Origin: Balanoglossus misakiensis | Lineage: Eukaryota; Hemichordata | Assembly (NCBI GenBank): GCA_040954595.2 | Contig: CM082594.2 | Coordinates: 248,001 to 312,000, forward strand | Direction of reading: 5' to 3' | DNA: 64,000 nucleotides | Shown here: positions 33,840-45,386 of the stretch, in pieces | Layout: the number at the start of each line of letters is the position of its first letter | Position numbering within the stretch: the stretch's first letter is position 1 | Program-made: the position numbers and the translations under genes | The notes under the pieces: generated by a model | What the model was told of the DNA's origin: nothing | Database searches by the model: none | What the model saw: only the letters and a program-made list of their open reading frames with translations

Positions 33840-34860
33840 TATAAGGAACCCCCCCCCCTCCCCCCCCAAAAAAAACAAATGTGGTAAAGGGGTCCAACAT
33901 TTTGCACACCATCACTTTTCGGCAGTCAGTCTGCATTCAAGCCAAAGGAGCAAACCTAATTGCAAGAAATACCACGACAATACTAACCGTATAGTAAATA
34001 GGTGAACAAGTATCTTCAGGGTGGCTAAAACAAAAATGATTACCCCCCCCCCCCAAGACATGATGGAAGGTTCCAAAAATTTGAATCCCATCATTTTAGT
34101 TCTGGTGGAGCCCCATTGAAACCAAAACATCAAAGAAAAATAATATTTTTAGCAAAATATTGTATGAGAAGGGAGTAAATCGGCCAACAAACAACTTCGG
34201 AGTGGCCAAAATGGAAGTGCCCCCCCCCCCCAATAAAAAATGATGGGGGGCCTATAATTTGCACCCTATTATTTATGGCCAGGTGGGTCCCCTCCAAAGC
34301 AAAAACAACAAAAACAAATTAATTGTAGCCCAAATTCCCATGATAATAGAGTAAATAGGCCAACAAACAACTTCGGAGTGGCCAAAATGGAAGTGGCCCC
34401 TCCCCCAAATAAAAAATGATGGAGGGGCCCTATAATTTGCACCCAATTATTTTTGGCCAGGTGGGTCCCCTCCAAGGCAAAAACCACAAAAATAAATTCA
34501 TTGTAGCCCAAATTCCCATGATGATAGAGTAAATAGGTGAACAAATATCCTCGAGTGACCACAACAGAAGAGACCCCCCGAAAAAAATTGATGGAGGGGC
34601 CCTAAAAATTGCACCCCATGATTTTTGGGTAGTTGGGTCTCCATTGAAGCCAAACAGCAAAACAAAAAACAATTTTAGCACAAAAATCCTACGGGAATAT
34701 ACATCATACCACAAAATGGAAGTACCCCCCCAGAAAAATATGATGGAGGGGCCCTTAAAATTGCACCCCATCATTTTCGGGTAGTTGGGTCCCCATAGAA
34801 GCCAAAACAGCAAAAAAATCTATTTTAGCACAAAAATCCTACGGGAATACACATCATACC
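33840..34860. repeat. 175-bp-period array between the two duplicate copies
   Basis: Six units share AAATGATGGAGGGGCCCT, TTGCACCCCATyATTTTTGG, TTGGGTCCCCaTtGAAGCCA and a poly-C run. Units start near 33,886, 34,059, 34,238, 34,414, 34,588 and 34,739. The array fills the gap between the copies and joins copy 2 directly. No coding sequence. Confidence 0.8.
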
Positions 34861-35020
34861 ACACTAACAGGTTTGACTGTATGTTGATCTGTGTCATGAA
34901 TAGCAGACATTTACCAATGACTGATTGTACAATATATGATTTCAGTGTCACATATACATGTATAAGACACTAAGTACAAACCCATACATCTTACTTTCTC
35001 TCCAAATTGTAGATACTCAC

Positions 35021-35132
35021 AAACGCATGTATGTTGAATCCTGGTCTGCAACCACACTCTGGTAACTGGTTGGTGTGTTGCAATCTACTTGTTGGCATGG
35101 TGACCAACCAGCTTGATCGCACTCATTGTCAT
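35021..35132 (-). pseudogene. EGF-like module exon, frame broken (copy 2)
   Basis: Counterpart of 12,826-12,937 with the same splice sites, 112-bp length and frame break. It reads DNECDQAGWSPCQQVDC, so one residue of the copy-1 LSPC block and one Gly differ. Confidence 0.6.
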
Positions 35133-35457
35133 CTGCGGGGAAAACACAAATATCATAAAATGTGTTAGAATGAATACATGTGAATTACAGTTTTCTTTGA
35201 GTACACATTTGAAAATATACGATAAGAGAGCAAAATTGTGTGAAACTTAATAAATATCATCTGGCATATTATAACTTGGTCATTACATATGTTTATCTGT
35301 ACCAGTACTGTATACTGATAAACAAACAATGTAGTAACCACATTACATTTAACAAGGTAGTGTTTGAAAGCCAAAAATATCATGCACGAGACAACAAACT
35401 CATTTTTTGGCTCCGAAGTGTAAACAGGGGAGTCTGTCAAGTTGGGTATGAGCTACT

Positions 35458-35613
35458 AGTAGGCAACTTTCAGTCTCGAGAGACTATGGCATGATGCACT
35501 ATGATTTAAAACAGCTTCGTGAGTGGCTTGTCAGACCAATACGGGAATGACAATCCTTCCTGCAGTTGGAGCACAAGAACTCTGATGCAGCAGTTTCAGT
35601 TGCGCACTGCATC
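35458..35613. mobile_element. About 155-bp insertion specific to copy 2
   Basis: The sequence from TAGTAGGCAACTTTCAGTC to GCACTGCATCTTTCG is absent from copy 1 (junction near 13,254). It has no inverted ends or coding signal. A SINE-like or filler insertion is possible. Confidence 0.4.
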
Positions 35614-35875
35614 TTTCGCCGTCTGTCAAACTACTTCCATCCGTCAAGAATTCATACCATTTTCTAGTAGGGGTGTTTTTGGCGGTGGTGTGTAGCTTTG
35701 AGGTGTTGCGGAAGAATTGGAACAGGGGCAGAAATCGGAACGGATTAGCCAGCAGTGTTTTTGCTATCCGCGAGAAAAAAGTTTGGCGAGACGATTTTCA
35801 TACAAATTAGTCAAACTTGCGAAGCACTGCTATCTAACATCGTCGTTTGTTTTGACATGATCAACTTGCCATGAT

Positions 35876-36449
35876 TAGACTGTCGACAGTCCCTCGCGCC
35901 TAATGTGTATCGACTCGGCGTTTCGTTCGAGGGCCGTAAGGCCCGTATCTTTTGAGGGCCGAAGGCCCGATTCGGCGTTTCGTGGTGCGATGGCCGTAAG
36001 GCCTCGGGCGTGGGCGTGGCCCGAGGGACTGTTATACCTTGTTTCGCCCTCACACGGGCACTGTGGGAAAATGCCCCTGTAAAATGATTGACAGTTAATA
36101 TACGTCATAAACTCATAAACGGCAAAGATGTTTTTGTGGCGTCGCCAACGGGCACTGGGAAGTCTTTGGCGTATGAAATCGCACCTTTTCTCTTGGACAG
36201 GATCGGCGAATTTACCGAGGAACCGTCATCGATAGTTTTGGTTGTATCGCCGCTGATTTACGCCCCCATATGCAAATTTTACTACGTCATTTTCTGCACG
36301 CATAATTAATATCAAGGCAAGGCTTACAAGCTATAACAGTCTCTCGGGCCTTACGGCCCTCGCACCACGAAACACCGAATCGGGCCTTCGGCCCTCGCAC
36401 GAAACGCCGAATCGATACACATTAGGCGCGAGGGACTGTCGACAGTCTA
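35876..36449. mobile_element. 574-bp palindromic element with 8-bp TSD and captured helicase fragment
   Basis: The ends TAGACTGTCGACAGTCCC and its inverse begin terminal repeats of about 160 bp, which contain internal GGGCCGAAGGCCC and GGCCGTAAGGCC palindromes. GCCATGAT is duplicated outside (35,868-35,875; 36,450-36,457). Copy 1 has a single GCCATGAT (near 13,512), an exact empty site. The GC-rich ends contrast with the AT-rich surroundings. The 8-bp target fits hAT- or P-like elements. It encodes no transposase. Confidence 0.85.
36088..36300 (+). pseudogene. RecQ/DEAD-like helicase ATP-binding fragment inside the palindrome
   Basis: The frame reads LINGKDVFVASPTGTGKSLA, then APFLLDRIGEF and SIVLVVSPLI. 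This is the Walker A (GTGKS) and motif Ia region of a RecQ/DEAD-type helicase, about 55 residues, with nothing of the remaining domain. It is too short to function and is bounded by transposon arms, so it looks captured. Confidence 0.7.
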
Positions 36450-37663
36450 GCCATGATCAGTGCACTACAATGCGTGAAAGTGGACCGCTGTTCTGTTCAT
36501 TGATCATCACCCCCTGTATCATGAACATTGTATAGCAATCCATTGAATTCAGCTCTTCCAGCTAGTGGCCGCACTCGCTTGATTTCCTGTGTGTGTCTCT
36601 GGGGACACAAATAATGCATATGCGTCTTTTTCTAATTTGCATAGTTTGAATGGGTTAGGTGTGCCCTGACTTGAATGCGTCAAGCATACAGGTTGTTATG
36701 GAAGTTTCTTTTTAGAACCACTAGTGTTAGTCTGTGGGCCCAGCAGCAAAAAAGGTTCTAGAAATGGTATTATGTTGTATAGGAGTTTTGTTCTACATGA
36801 AATTAGCTGGAAATGACGGGTGGGAAACTATTGATGTGAAATCAGGTCACTTCTACCGAAAATGATGGACCAGAGAGCAATGACTATTTTAATTTATTTC
36901 ATATACTATGTTCACAACTGCTATGCTCCCATAAACTGGGGAAACTAAATGATTGTACTTTCTGTTTGAACAATTCATGTATTTTTTTCGCTACCACCTA
37001 CACTACTATAGTCAGCACATGACAGTATATACTTGAATATGGATAAATTTTATCAAAACACTTCAGCTGATCTTGAATGCTGTCTGATATTTTTTTTTCC
37101 AAATGTATTTCTTTCACTTTTAGACTAGTACTTCTGCTTGCACTGTTTTTTTCAAAACACATTTCTCATAGTTGCACTGGTGCAATTTGATATGACATAC
37201 ACAATGAATTCCATCAGTATAACATAAGATACAGAATCTGAGAGGGAAATGACAATATATTTGTGTGAGGCCATTTGTGAGTGCAGGCCATTTTTAAGAC
37301 TTAATTTAAAACAGTTATTAGAGCCCAGGACAAGTGGTTTTTCCACCTGTCAAGCACCCACCTTATCAGGCTGCATTCAATATTACATGAGCAAATCAGT
37401 TCAGCATTTCACTGTGGTGTTTGCACTGTTCTCCAAACATTCTGCTCGTCATCCACTACACACTGAGAGAGCACCAAGTGTCCTTGACGCTATATTTTTA
37501 ATTTCTAACTATGGAAAGTGCCTGATAACTTTAAATTATTTTCTTTTTTAACATGGTGACTGACTGTAATCTCTGCAACTTACAACTTCTGTAAGCACCC
37601 TTTTGTGGCAGGAAATGCAAAGCCATTGTTAGCCTATACCCTCCCCACTCAAAAAAAACTTAC

Positions 37664-37783
37664 CTAAACAATTGACATGATCTGCACTCAGAGAAAAACC
37701 ATCATCACCACAACTACAGCTGAATCCACCCTCTGCATTGTGACAACCTCCAGCACAAACAGAATCTGAACACTCATTCACAT
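37664..37783 (-). CDS. Calcium-binding EGF module exon (copy 2)
   Basis: Counterpart of 14,729-14,848: 120 bp, phase 1-1, donor GTAAGTTT, acceptor TTTTCAG. It reads DVNECSDSVCAGGC and GFSLSADHVNC, ending in Leu-Gly instead of Ser-Gly. Frame and all six Cys are intact. Confidence 0.8.
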
Positions 37784-38353
37784 CTGAAAACAGAAAACAA
37801 AAACATCCATTGTAATTATTCAAGTCAATACCTATCCTCCCTTCCTTTAAAAATTTTCTTAAATTGAACAAATTCACATGGCTTTGAAATTAAGTATTAA
37901 CAGTGATATTTCTAATATTTCTAACAGGCCTGACTTTTCTAAACGTTCAGTTTCTTTGTGGATTTGTAGAAATGATGTACAAACTGAGCTGTCAGGTCAT
38001 AACTGTTTGTGCTTTGGCATGAACACATATCCCAGAATGCCCTACAGGGTTGGCAAAGAAATTGATAAACTCTTCACCTAAAATTTCAAACTCGTAGATC
38101 TTAATTATATAGATTCTCACACTCCTGGCATGCTGAGAGTGTGGGATCAGAGTGTAAGAACAAATCAATCCCACACACTCACTGAATCGAAAGCTGTATA
38201 TGACGCGAGCGCTGATTGGATGACAAAGCGTTTTTCAATAACGTGCGCTAAATGTTATCCAATGACAGGATAAAGAAACTACAACATGCCAGATGACAAC
38301 TCAAGAGTCATTTATTCAATGTTTTAAGACGAATTTGGCTAATTTGTGCCCGT

Positions 38354-38521
38354 GTGAGAAATATAATCTCATACACAAAGGACCTAGGATCATATTTCCC
38401 ACACTTGTCAGGGATGTTTTGTCCCACATTCGCCTGCGGCTCGTGTGGGACAGAAAATCCCCAACTCATGTCAGAATTATGACCCCTAGTCCTTGGGAGT
38501 GTAAGATTCTATTAATCTCAC
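38354..38521. repeat. 168-bp hairpin (type A, copy 2)
   Basis: Same as 15,418-15,585 with few differences. The loop TCGCCTGCGGCTCG is at 38,430-38,443. Confidence 0.75.
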
Positions 38522-39031
38522 AACCTTAGGACCTGGGATAAGATTTCTCAGATGAGTTGGTGAAATTTTTGCTTGTGTTAGTCAACATATACCTGATAAG
38601 TGTAAAAAATTGCATCAAGGACACAGTGGTCCCATTCAGTCTACACGGAGTACATATACACAGTCAGATCGCACGGTGCTCATTTGCATATGAAAGTTTA
38701 TCAAGCGAGCGACCGTTAACTTTCAAACAGACTGCAATAGGCCAATTTTCAAGGTGATTTTCAACTTGATTTTTATGCTCTGTTGTGCAATAAAATACCA
38801 TGTTAGCTGGATAAATTACGAAAGTGATTCCCATTTTTCACTGCAGACGTAAATTTTATGAAAATCTGTCGGTAATAGTAGAAGTTTTTAACGTGTTTTC
38901 AGTGGTATGTTGGTGACCCCGAAAGAGACGTCCACAAATGTGTCAAAAATCATTTGAAAACGACCTCGGAAGTTAACCAAACTTTCCTGACAGAGAGGTC
39001 TAATATCGGTCCCGACATCCGTGAAAAGAAA

Positions 39032-39790
39032 TTAATTCGAAATGCTATTTTCCATATTATGATGTTCAGTATCAGTGATTGGTGATGGTGATTCTAATAG
39101 TGGTGACTTATCTGTATATTTTGGGCATACCCCATACTTTTTCGATGTGGTACAGAATCCAGGGTTCCCATTATGTGGATTACTGCAGTCATTGCATTGA
39201 CACGCAGGGCCACAACCATTGTGGGTCTTATAAACATTTACAACATCTGCTATTACAAGTTGGCATCTTTTTGCAGCCACACCCTTTTGTTAGCAACTCC
39301 AAATTATTTTTCACTTTTTCTAAATTGGCATCACTGTCCCAAATAATATCAAGTTCGCCGTTGCTTAGTCTGTATCCATAATTATTGAATAAGGGAAACG
39401 TAACATGGCACTGATCGGCCTGGGACCATAACTGAGAGACCCAGCATGATCTTTTCCAGTGCAGTTGTAGGGCTTCAAAGGAAGGGATACATTCTTCCTC
39501 ATACTGGATACGTGGCCAAATTGTTTCTCGTATATATGTAAGCCATTTGATGTGGTTATCTTTAAGACTGTTAGTGACACTGGCTACTTGTTGATAAAGT
39601 TCAAAAGGATGAGATGCATCAAATGCTTGGAAATGTTTCTTAACATAAACACTACCTTTTAAACGTATGAAAGCGAAAATTCCATTCCCTACACTGTCTA
39701 CTGTTGTGTCTATCAGTGTTCCAGGTATAAGGGTGCCACTAGTTATAAATTCAGGGTATTGAAAAAATGTCTTGTAGAAAGATATCTTTC
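39032..39790 (-). pseudogene. Transposon C-terminal linker and CXC region (copy 2)
   Basis: Follows the nuclease after a one-base break at about 39,812. Pieces read FAGIGKISFYKTFFQYPEF, LHWKRSCWVSQLWSQADQ and GYRLSNGELDIIWDSDANLE. The Cys-rich part keeps HNGCGPACQCNDCSNPHNG with all Cys. The end is cut by the ATGCT deletion at 39,043-39,047, which removes the acidic tail. The CXC motif in this class of proteins probably binds zinc and DNA. Confidence 0.65.
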
Positions 39791-40255
39791 CGATGCCTGC
39801 AAAGTATAGTCACAACCTGTGCATATGAACACTGTTTGAAATATTTTGCCTACATATTGGAGGGGAATATGTTGCAAATAAGGGTCTAAATTTAAATCTG
39901 ATTTGAATTGATTCATGTCTAAATAAGTGAGATTGGATAAATCATTATCCAGTTGTACAAATATCTCCTTTTGAACATGTTGATATAGTACTGGGAGGAG
40001 AACATGATAAGTATCGGTATCAGGGGAGTAAATAACACCTTTCTTGTAAGAGGACTGAACTGCATGAAGGATGCATCTACTGTCAGCTTCTTCATGACAA
40101 CTTTTGGCTTCCCACTCAGACACAATTCCATTACTACCGACGAAAAGACTCTTGTCCCTATTTTCCCCATCAAAGCCACCTGCTGTAATGAGGACATGAT
40201 CACCTTGCAGAGCCGGTACAATTATTTGTAAAGATGTGGCTGACAAGAAGTTCAC
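39743..40255 (-). pseudogene. XPG/PIN-like nuclease domain (copy 2)
   Basis: 170 codons open. Acidic motifs EEADSRCILHA and SPDTDTYHV resemble the metal-binding motifs of XPG/FEN nucleases, and IFQTVFICTGCDY marks the third block of this family. Immediately after CTGCDY the frame breaks; copy 1 has the same break downstream of its own earlier stop. In known relatives this nuclease sits beside the transposase and may process transposition ends. Confidence 0.65.
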
Positions 40256-40439
40256 TAGTTTTCTCTTGCTTGGCCTACAATTAATGTATGTTTTGAGCTA
40301 ATATTATTGATTTCCTATTTTTATGCATTTGTTTGTATTTTTCCATGTTATTGGTAAAAAGTCTTCATTTCTGAAAGTGATGGGCTTACTTCTTTTAAAT
40401 TTAGTATGAAGCTTCCCAATTGTTGTCTGAGTAACCATA

Positions 40440-40850
40440 GTTTTGTTCAAATTGTTGCAAAATTTGCATATTTATAATTTTGAGCAATATTTGCCATTTT
40501 TGGTCAATTTTTTTTTCTTTAAAACCGCATGCCAGATTGCTTTGCAATTTTGTAGGCATGTTCGTAGGTGTAACCCAAATAATATGTTGTAAAAAATGTG
40601 AAATTTTCATAAATGTGTTATAGGGGAAACTTTTTCAATTTTTGTCAAAAATTGTTTTCCTGAAACTGCTTGTCATATTGCATTGACCTTTGGCAGCATG
40701 TTCCTTGTAGTGGTTGAAGTAAGGTATTGTACAATTTTGTGTTTTTGCCACTTTTGAACAAATATTTTTTTGTGAAACTGCTTGTTGATTGCTTTGAAAT
40801 TTGTTTTTTCTCTGATTGCTTTGAAATTTAGGATATAATTTCATAACACA
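40440..40850. repeat. Diverged 115-135 bp tandem repeat (copy 2)
   Basis: Counterpart of 19,010-19,430, with the same repeated words around CTGAAACTGCTTGT and GATTGCTTTGAAATTT. Confidence 0.6.
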
Positions 40851-41271
40851 TACATGTATATGTGCAACTTTTATTCAATTCTGATATCACAAATATTCAA
40901 TATTTAGCGAGTTTTTTCTCCTAAACCAATTGTCCAGTTGTTTTGAAAGTTACTGTTTACAAGGAGTTGTTACCCCCAACTTAGACATGTTTACATAACT
41001 TCAATAAGCCAGCTGTTAGAGAGACCATGGGCTATTAAATTGTTTATTACCAGTGGCAGGTCAGTGTGTGTGTCTGTCTGTCTGTCTGTTTCAGAGATGA
41101 CTGAAAGAAGTTGCTTCTCATATGTGTTTGTACAGACAATTTTTGGTCAATTTTTTTTCTAGCACTACTTGTAAGACTGTAATGACACATGACAGTTTAT
41201 TGGGCATGTTCCTTGTTAATTTTTTTTACATTCCATATTTCTATATCGTAAGATCATATCTGCTTGCAATG

Positions 41272-41967
41272 TCACCTGTAATTTGTATTGGGGTGTGTCA
41301 CTGTTTCCGCATAATCCTCAAATGGGACCACAGTGTCCTTGACGCTATTCTTTGCTGTGTCATCTGAAAATATATTAGTTAGCTCCCTGGCGGTATTATG
41401 TGGTGAAAATACATCAGCACTTTCAAGACAATTGATATACAACCTGCAGTTTGACTCAAGTATTTTATGTACACTAACTGAATTATGGGTTTCATTTTGG
41501 AAAGGAAATAACTGATCTTTTAGATTCTTGGCAGCCATAGCTCTATAGGGTAAATAAATTGCTATTCTCTCCATTAACCCACCTGTAGAAGTATGCAATG
41601 CAGCTTTAACATCTTTATTGACGCACATTTCATGGGCTTCATCTAGTGCTACATTAACCCAAGTTGAGCCTGACAAATTGCAAACAAAACCACCTGCTTT
41701 GAAATGTAACAACAGAGAGTTTGGCATCTTCAGAAGGTCAGCAAGATTTCTTGGAATTAACCTCAAGTACAGGGATCGGTCATATGCATGGAACAGTGGG
41801 TTTATTTTTTTCAAAGCCGATATTCGAAGGTTCCAATTTCCTGACCTTATTGCAATGTACAAAGACATGTATGCAAACAAATCTTCCTCTATAAATCTAA
41901 CCCAAAATTTGAAAGTTTTGTCTGTATTTGCCCTTCTGCTCAGTACGTGAAATATCCCATAATTCAT
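41272..41967 (-). CDS. DUF6589 C-terminal part of the transposon (copy 2)
   Basis: 231 codons without a stop. Conserved blocks: YIAIRSGNWNLRISALKKI, HAYDRSLYLRLIPRNLADLL, VALDEAHEMCVNKDVKAAL and ERIAIYLPYRAMAAKNLKDQ. These are signatures of DUF6589-containing transposon proteins of invertebrates and fungi; their acidic residues are candidate transposase catalytic positions (inference). It ends SVKDTVVPFEDYAE before the AT-rich repeat. Copy 1 has a stop in the same frame. Confidence 0.7.
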   Translation of the reverse strand: MNYGIFHVLSRRANTDKTFKFWVRFIEEDLFAYMSLYIAIRSGNWNLRISALKKINPLFHAYDRSLYLRLIPRNLADLLKMPNSLLLHFKAGGFVCNLSGSTWVNVALDEAHEMCVNKDVKAALHTSTGGLMERIAIYLPYRAMAAKNLKDQLFPFQNETHNSVSVHKILESNCRLYINCLESADVFSPHNTARELTNIFSDDTAKNSVKDTVVPFEDYAETVTHPNTNYR

Positions 41968-42508
41968 TCTGATTTGTACAATCAGAGATTACTCAGTCAA
42001 ACCAGGCAAAGTTCACATGTGTAGAGAGAATTGTAGACCACTAATAGAAATTTTGAGATCTTACTTTTAAGGTGAATCTTATTGTCAATTACCATTTCAA
42101 ATGATTTAGAAAATTATGTATTATTGAGAGAGAAGATACGAATTTTATAAAATAATCAAGCAATTGCATAGCCAGCCATACCAAAAAGTTTGGAGTAAAA
42201 CAGGGACACTTGAAACACCTGTTTAATCAAACAAAATGATATTGATATTTTCTTTTGACAGAACAATTGAAATTTACATGTTAACTTTCAACAGAGACTG
42301 GCCACCTCAGTCAATCATTGCTTGTTTCCTCATTGCTTGTTTCCTCCAAAGTGTGGCATTTGCAGTACATGAATACTTTGATTCTTATTGCTTTTAAATT
42401 TTGATTTTGGAATTTCACTCTAATTCCTCAACGTACTTTTCCTAGATAAACATAAATAGATTTATATGTACTTCATATCATTGTTAATATCTAAAACAGA
42501 AAAAGTTA

Positions 42509-43260
42509 TTAAATGGGCAACCTTCGATGATACAAATCATGGAGAATTGTGGGTAAAATATCGTACTGTGTTCTGTCACAAAAAATCTGAAATTCCTCTT
42601 GCAAGCGAGTAAGTTGAGCCTTAAGGTCACCATTAATTTTGTCAATATGATCAGCTTTATCTTCAGTACATTCCAAAGATTTTGTGACAGCTTCTAGTAA
42701 ACATTTTTGGACTGTTTCTGTATTTAAGGGACAGTGCTGGGTATTATGGGTGTCACCCCTCTTATTCAAAAAGGAATTGACAATACATCTAAACATACTT
42801 TCCCAAATTTGTGTTAGGAAGCGATGAGTTAGCTTGAAATTTGTACACTGTACTAGGGTTTCCAAAGTTCCCCCTTTATGATTGAACCCTGCCAGATGTT
42901 TTAGGCCAGCATCCCAGAATATTTTCATGATGACTGGTTGGTAATTTTTTAGAGTGTGCCAGTCTCTGATAAAAGGCTGCAACCAGTCTAAATTTGCACC
43001 ATACATGTCTTTTAATTTTATCAGGTGATGGAAAGTTTTCCCATCACCAACCACAACCAGGTATTTTATTCTTACACCAACTCTGAATGTAACATATACA
43101 GCTTATTGATAATGTTATGGAAAGTTTCAATGGTGTCTGCGTGTTCACTTGATATGCCCAAATAAATGACATTTGAGCATTCACTTTCATTACTGTTAGC
43201 ATTTGTTGCTAATGTTGATTTAAAATCCCCAAAAACTGTTTCTATATCAGCTCTGTGCAT
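42509..43260 (-). CDS. DUF6589 N-terminal part of the transposon (copy 2)
   Basis: Two frames. 43,260-43,072 reads MHRADIETVFGDFKSTLATN and VIYLGISSEHADTIETFHNI. 43,054-42,509 (181 codons) reads GDGKTFHHLIKLKDMYGANL, RDWHTLKNYQPVIMKIFWDA and GLKHLAGFNHKGGTLETL, the GDGKT...DWH block that opens the DUF6589 region. A frame change or intron separates the two. Intact in this copy, interrupted by two stops in copy 1. Confidence 0.7.
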
Positions 43261-43522
43261 TGCATTTTTCTGTAGAGCAAAAATGAATTGTCAGAAAACA
43301 GTTCTGACCAAGCAATGGCTTCTTCTTGTTTAATGTCAAAATCTGACAGCGAAATTGATGACCGTGGTTGATGTTGTCTCAGTAGAGGTGGTTTAAATAC
43401 TACATCATTATGAACAGTATCATTGGATTTTTTTCTCCGTAAATGTACGGGCTTTTCTCACAGGTGCACTCAAACCTGTACCAGTATTTTTTTAGATAGA
43501 TCTGTCAACCATGATTTTAGTA

Positions 43523-44416
43523 TTATTTCCACAAATTGCCAAAAATTTCATTCATTTCATAGTCTACTGTATTTTGTGAACAAAAGCCACTGTTTAATTC
43601 CTGCCACCGTTCAAATGAATTCCGTGCATTTTCACTCACCAGACTATCTTTACTTTTAATTAACTGCCTGTTAAGAAGCAAATCATAATGGCCTGGTTGA
43701 CCTGGCCTGTCTGGTGTGTACAATAGACAGACAGGCTCAGTCTTGGAGAACACATCACCATCACCTCTTGCAAATATATCATTCTGCTTGGTGTATATAT
43801 GTAATGGACATTTTGCAACATACACTACAGATATCATTTCTGGCATACCAGCATATTCATCTGCCTTTTCCATACATTGTGTTCTGTGCAAAATGTCCAT
43901 ATAACGAGTGCCGTCTAACAGGACATCAAGTTGTGCATCATCCATTCCTTCAAAGTATATATGATTGGCACGCATTATGTCTACTGTATCTGCTCTTAAC
44001 TTGTCTGCGAATATTTTCTCTCGGTCAGCTAAAATTGGGTCAGAAGGGAGTCCACTAGGTAAATGATCGCAATTTTGCAATGCAATATCATTTCTCACAG
44101 AGATGCTCCTGAAAAAGCACCTTCCATCACCATATATGTTGATTAGCTTAAAATCTTTGACAGTTGAATGTTTGTCATGACTGCCAAAAACAATATCATC
44201 AACACTGTTCAAAATTGACTTTGGTTTTGGTTGGACCATTTGATAAGAAGTACCGTGGAAACCTCTGTCCTTTGGATCAGCTCTAACAGCTGCATATTTA
44301 GCTGATTTATCAATATTGTCAATGGAAGTTATACAAAATGCATTATTTGCAATATTTTCCTCTGTGAAATCAGCTGATGTTCTTTTGTTGATAACTCCCA
44401 ACATGTATCTATGCAA
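43523..44416 (-). CDS. OTU-type cysteine protease domain of the transposon (copy 2)
   Basis: 297 codons open. FKLINIYGDGRCFFRSIS holds the OTU catalytic Asp and Cys (GDGxC), and QPGHYDLLLNRQL holds the catalytic His (HYD). Between them lies a helical stretch with ADREKIFADKLRADTVDIMR, at normal OTU spacing of about 150 residues. OTU proteases remove ubiquitin or related modifiers, and OTU domains occur in several transposons and viruses. Lying between the N-terminal part and DUF6589 on the same strand, it is part of the transposon coding set. Copy 1 has lost the catalytic Asp and has a stop. Confidence 0.85.
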   Translation of the reverse strand: MHRYMLGVINKRTSADFTEENIANNAFCITSIDNIDKSAKYAAVRADPKDRGFHGTSYQMVQPKPKSILNSVDDIVFGSHDKHSTVKDFKLINIYGDGRCFFRSISVRNDIALQNCDHLPSGLPSDPILADREKIFADKLRADTVDIMRANHIYFEGMDDAQLDVLLDGTRYMDILHRTQCMEKADEYAGMPEMISVVYVAKCPLHIYTKQNDIFARGDGDVFSKTEPVCLLYTPDRPGQPGHYDLLLNRQLIKSKDSLVSENARNSFERWQELNSGFCSQNTVDYEMNEIFGNLWK

Positions 44417-45013
44417 TGTATCTCCAGAACAAATAATACCAAATCAATTTAGAATTTTCACTAGAGTAGATGACCTACTATAACCTTCACCAATGTCAGC
44501 CAGGTAAGTATACAATGGGTAAGTACAATGATCAGAACAAGTGAACAATATCATACACACAAAACAAACGCCTGAGGAATCGTGCTCTACTCTCCATAGA
44601 GTGCTGGTCATAAAATCCATAGTAGTGTTTATTGCATTCAAAGTTGGGGCTTTTTAATTTACTGCATTCACTGTTGTTCAACGAATTGCTAGGACGTTGT
44701 GTTGACATGTACACAGCGCGAGACAATGATTGACAGGCAGAATGTATCAAAATTCTGGCCCATGTGACTGACTCCGCGAATCTGATTGGTAGACAAGACG
44801 CAAAAGTGTAAAAACTTGAAAGTCGATTTCACTTTATGAATGAAAGTGATTCCATAATTAGCATATCTCGTTGGGGCCACAGATCGTTGCACAGGGGAAA
44901 GAACGTAATCCCGCTAAATAAACTACAAGGCCGCTCGAATATTTTAGCGGGATATTGGAATATTGTATCCTACCTCTTCTAACGAAAAATAAGAAGACTG
45001 TTCATGTGATAAA

Positions 45014-45173
45014 TATATAATCCCATGATATTTTTCTTTATTTAACGTCATCGTATACTCGTGGTTTTCGCGGAGTCTAGCAACTTCTTGCCTACAGCTC
45101 GAAGTTGCACGGCTCTGCGAAAACACTCGTATACGATGACGTCAAACAAAGAAAAATATCATGGGATTATATA
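45014..45173. repeat. 160-bp hairpin (type B, copy 2)
   Basis: Counterpart of 25,951-26,110. The loop reads TTGCCTACAGCTCG (45,088-45,101), one change from copy 1. Confidence 0.8.
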
Positions 45174-45386
45174 TAAAAATAGTATTCCATAACACAGGGT
45201 CAATCTCACTGACAATATATTCAACATCAAGTGTACTCAGATCAACTGTGTTTGTTTTGCAGTAATTACTGAATTTTTAAGATTGCTGATAAATGCTGAC
45301 ATTTAATTTCACAGCCACCAAATCAAGCATTTTGAAAAAGTCAACGTCAACTTTACTCAAGTCTCATACTTGCTTTTCAAGCCTCT

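Noticed and set aside
35811-36108. Minus-strand ORFs with PSGHAHARGLTAIAPRNAE
   Set aside because: They are translations of the terminal inverted repeat of the 574-bp element.
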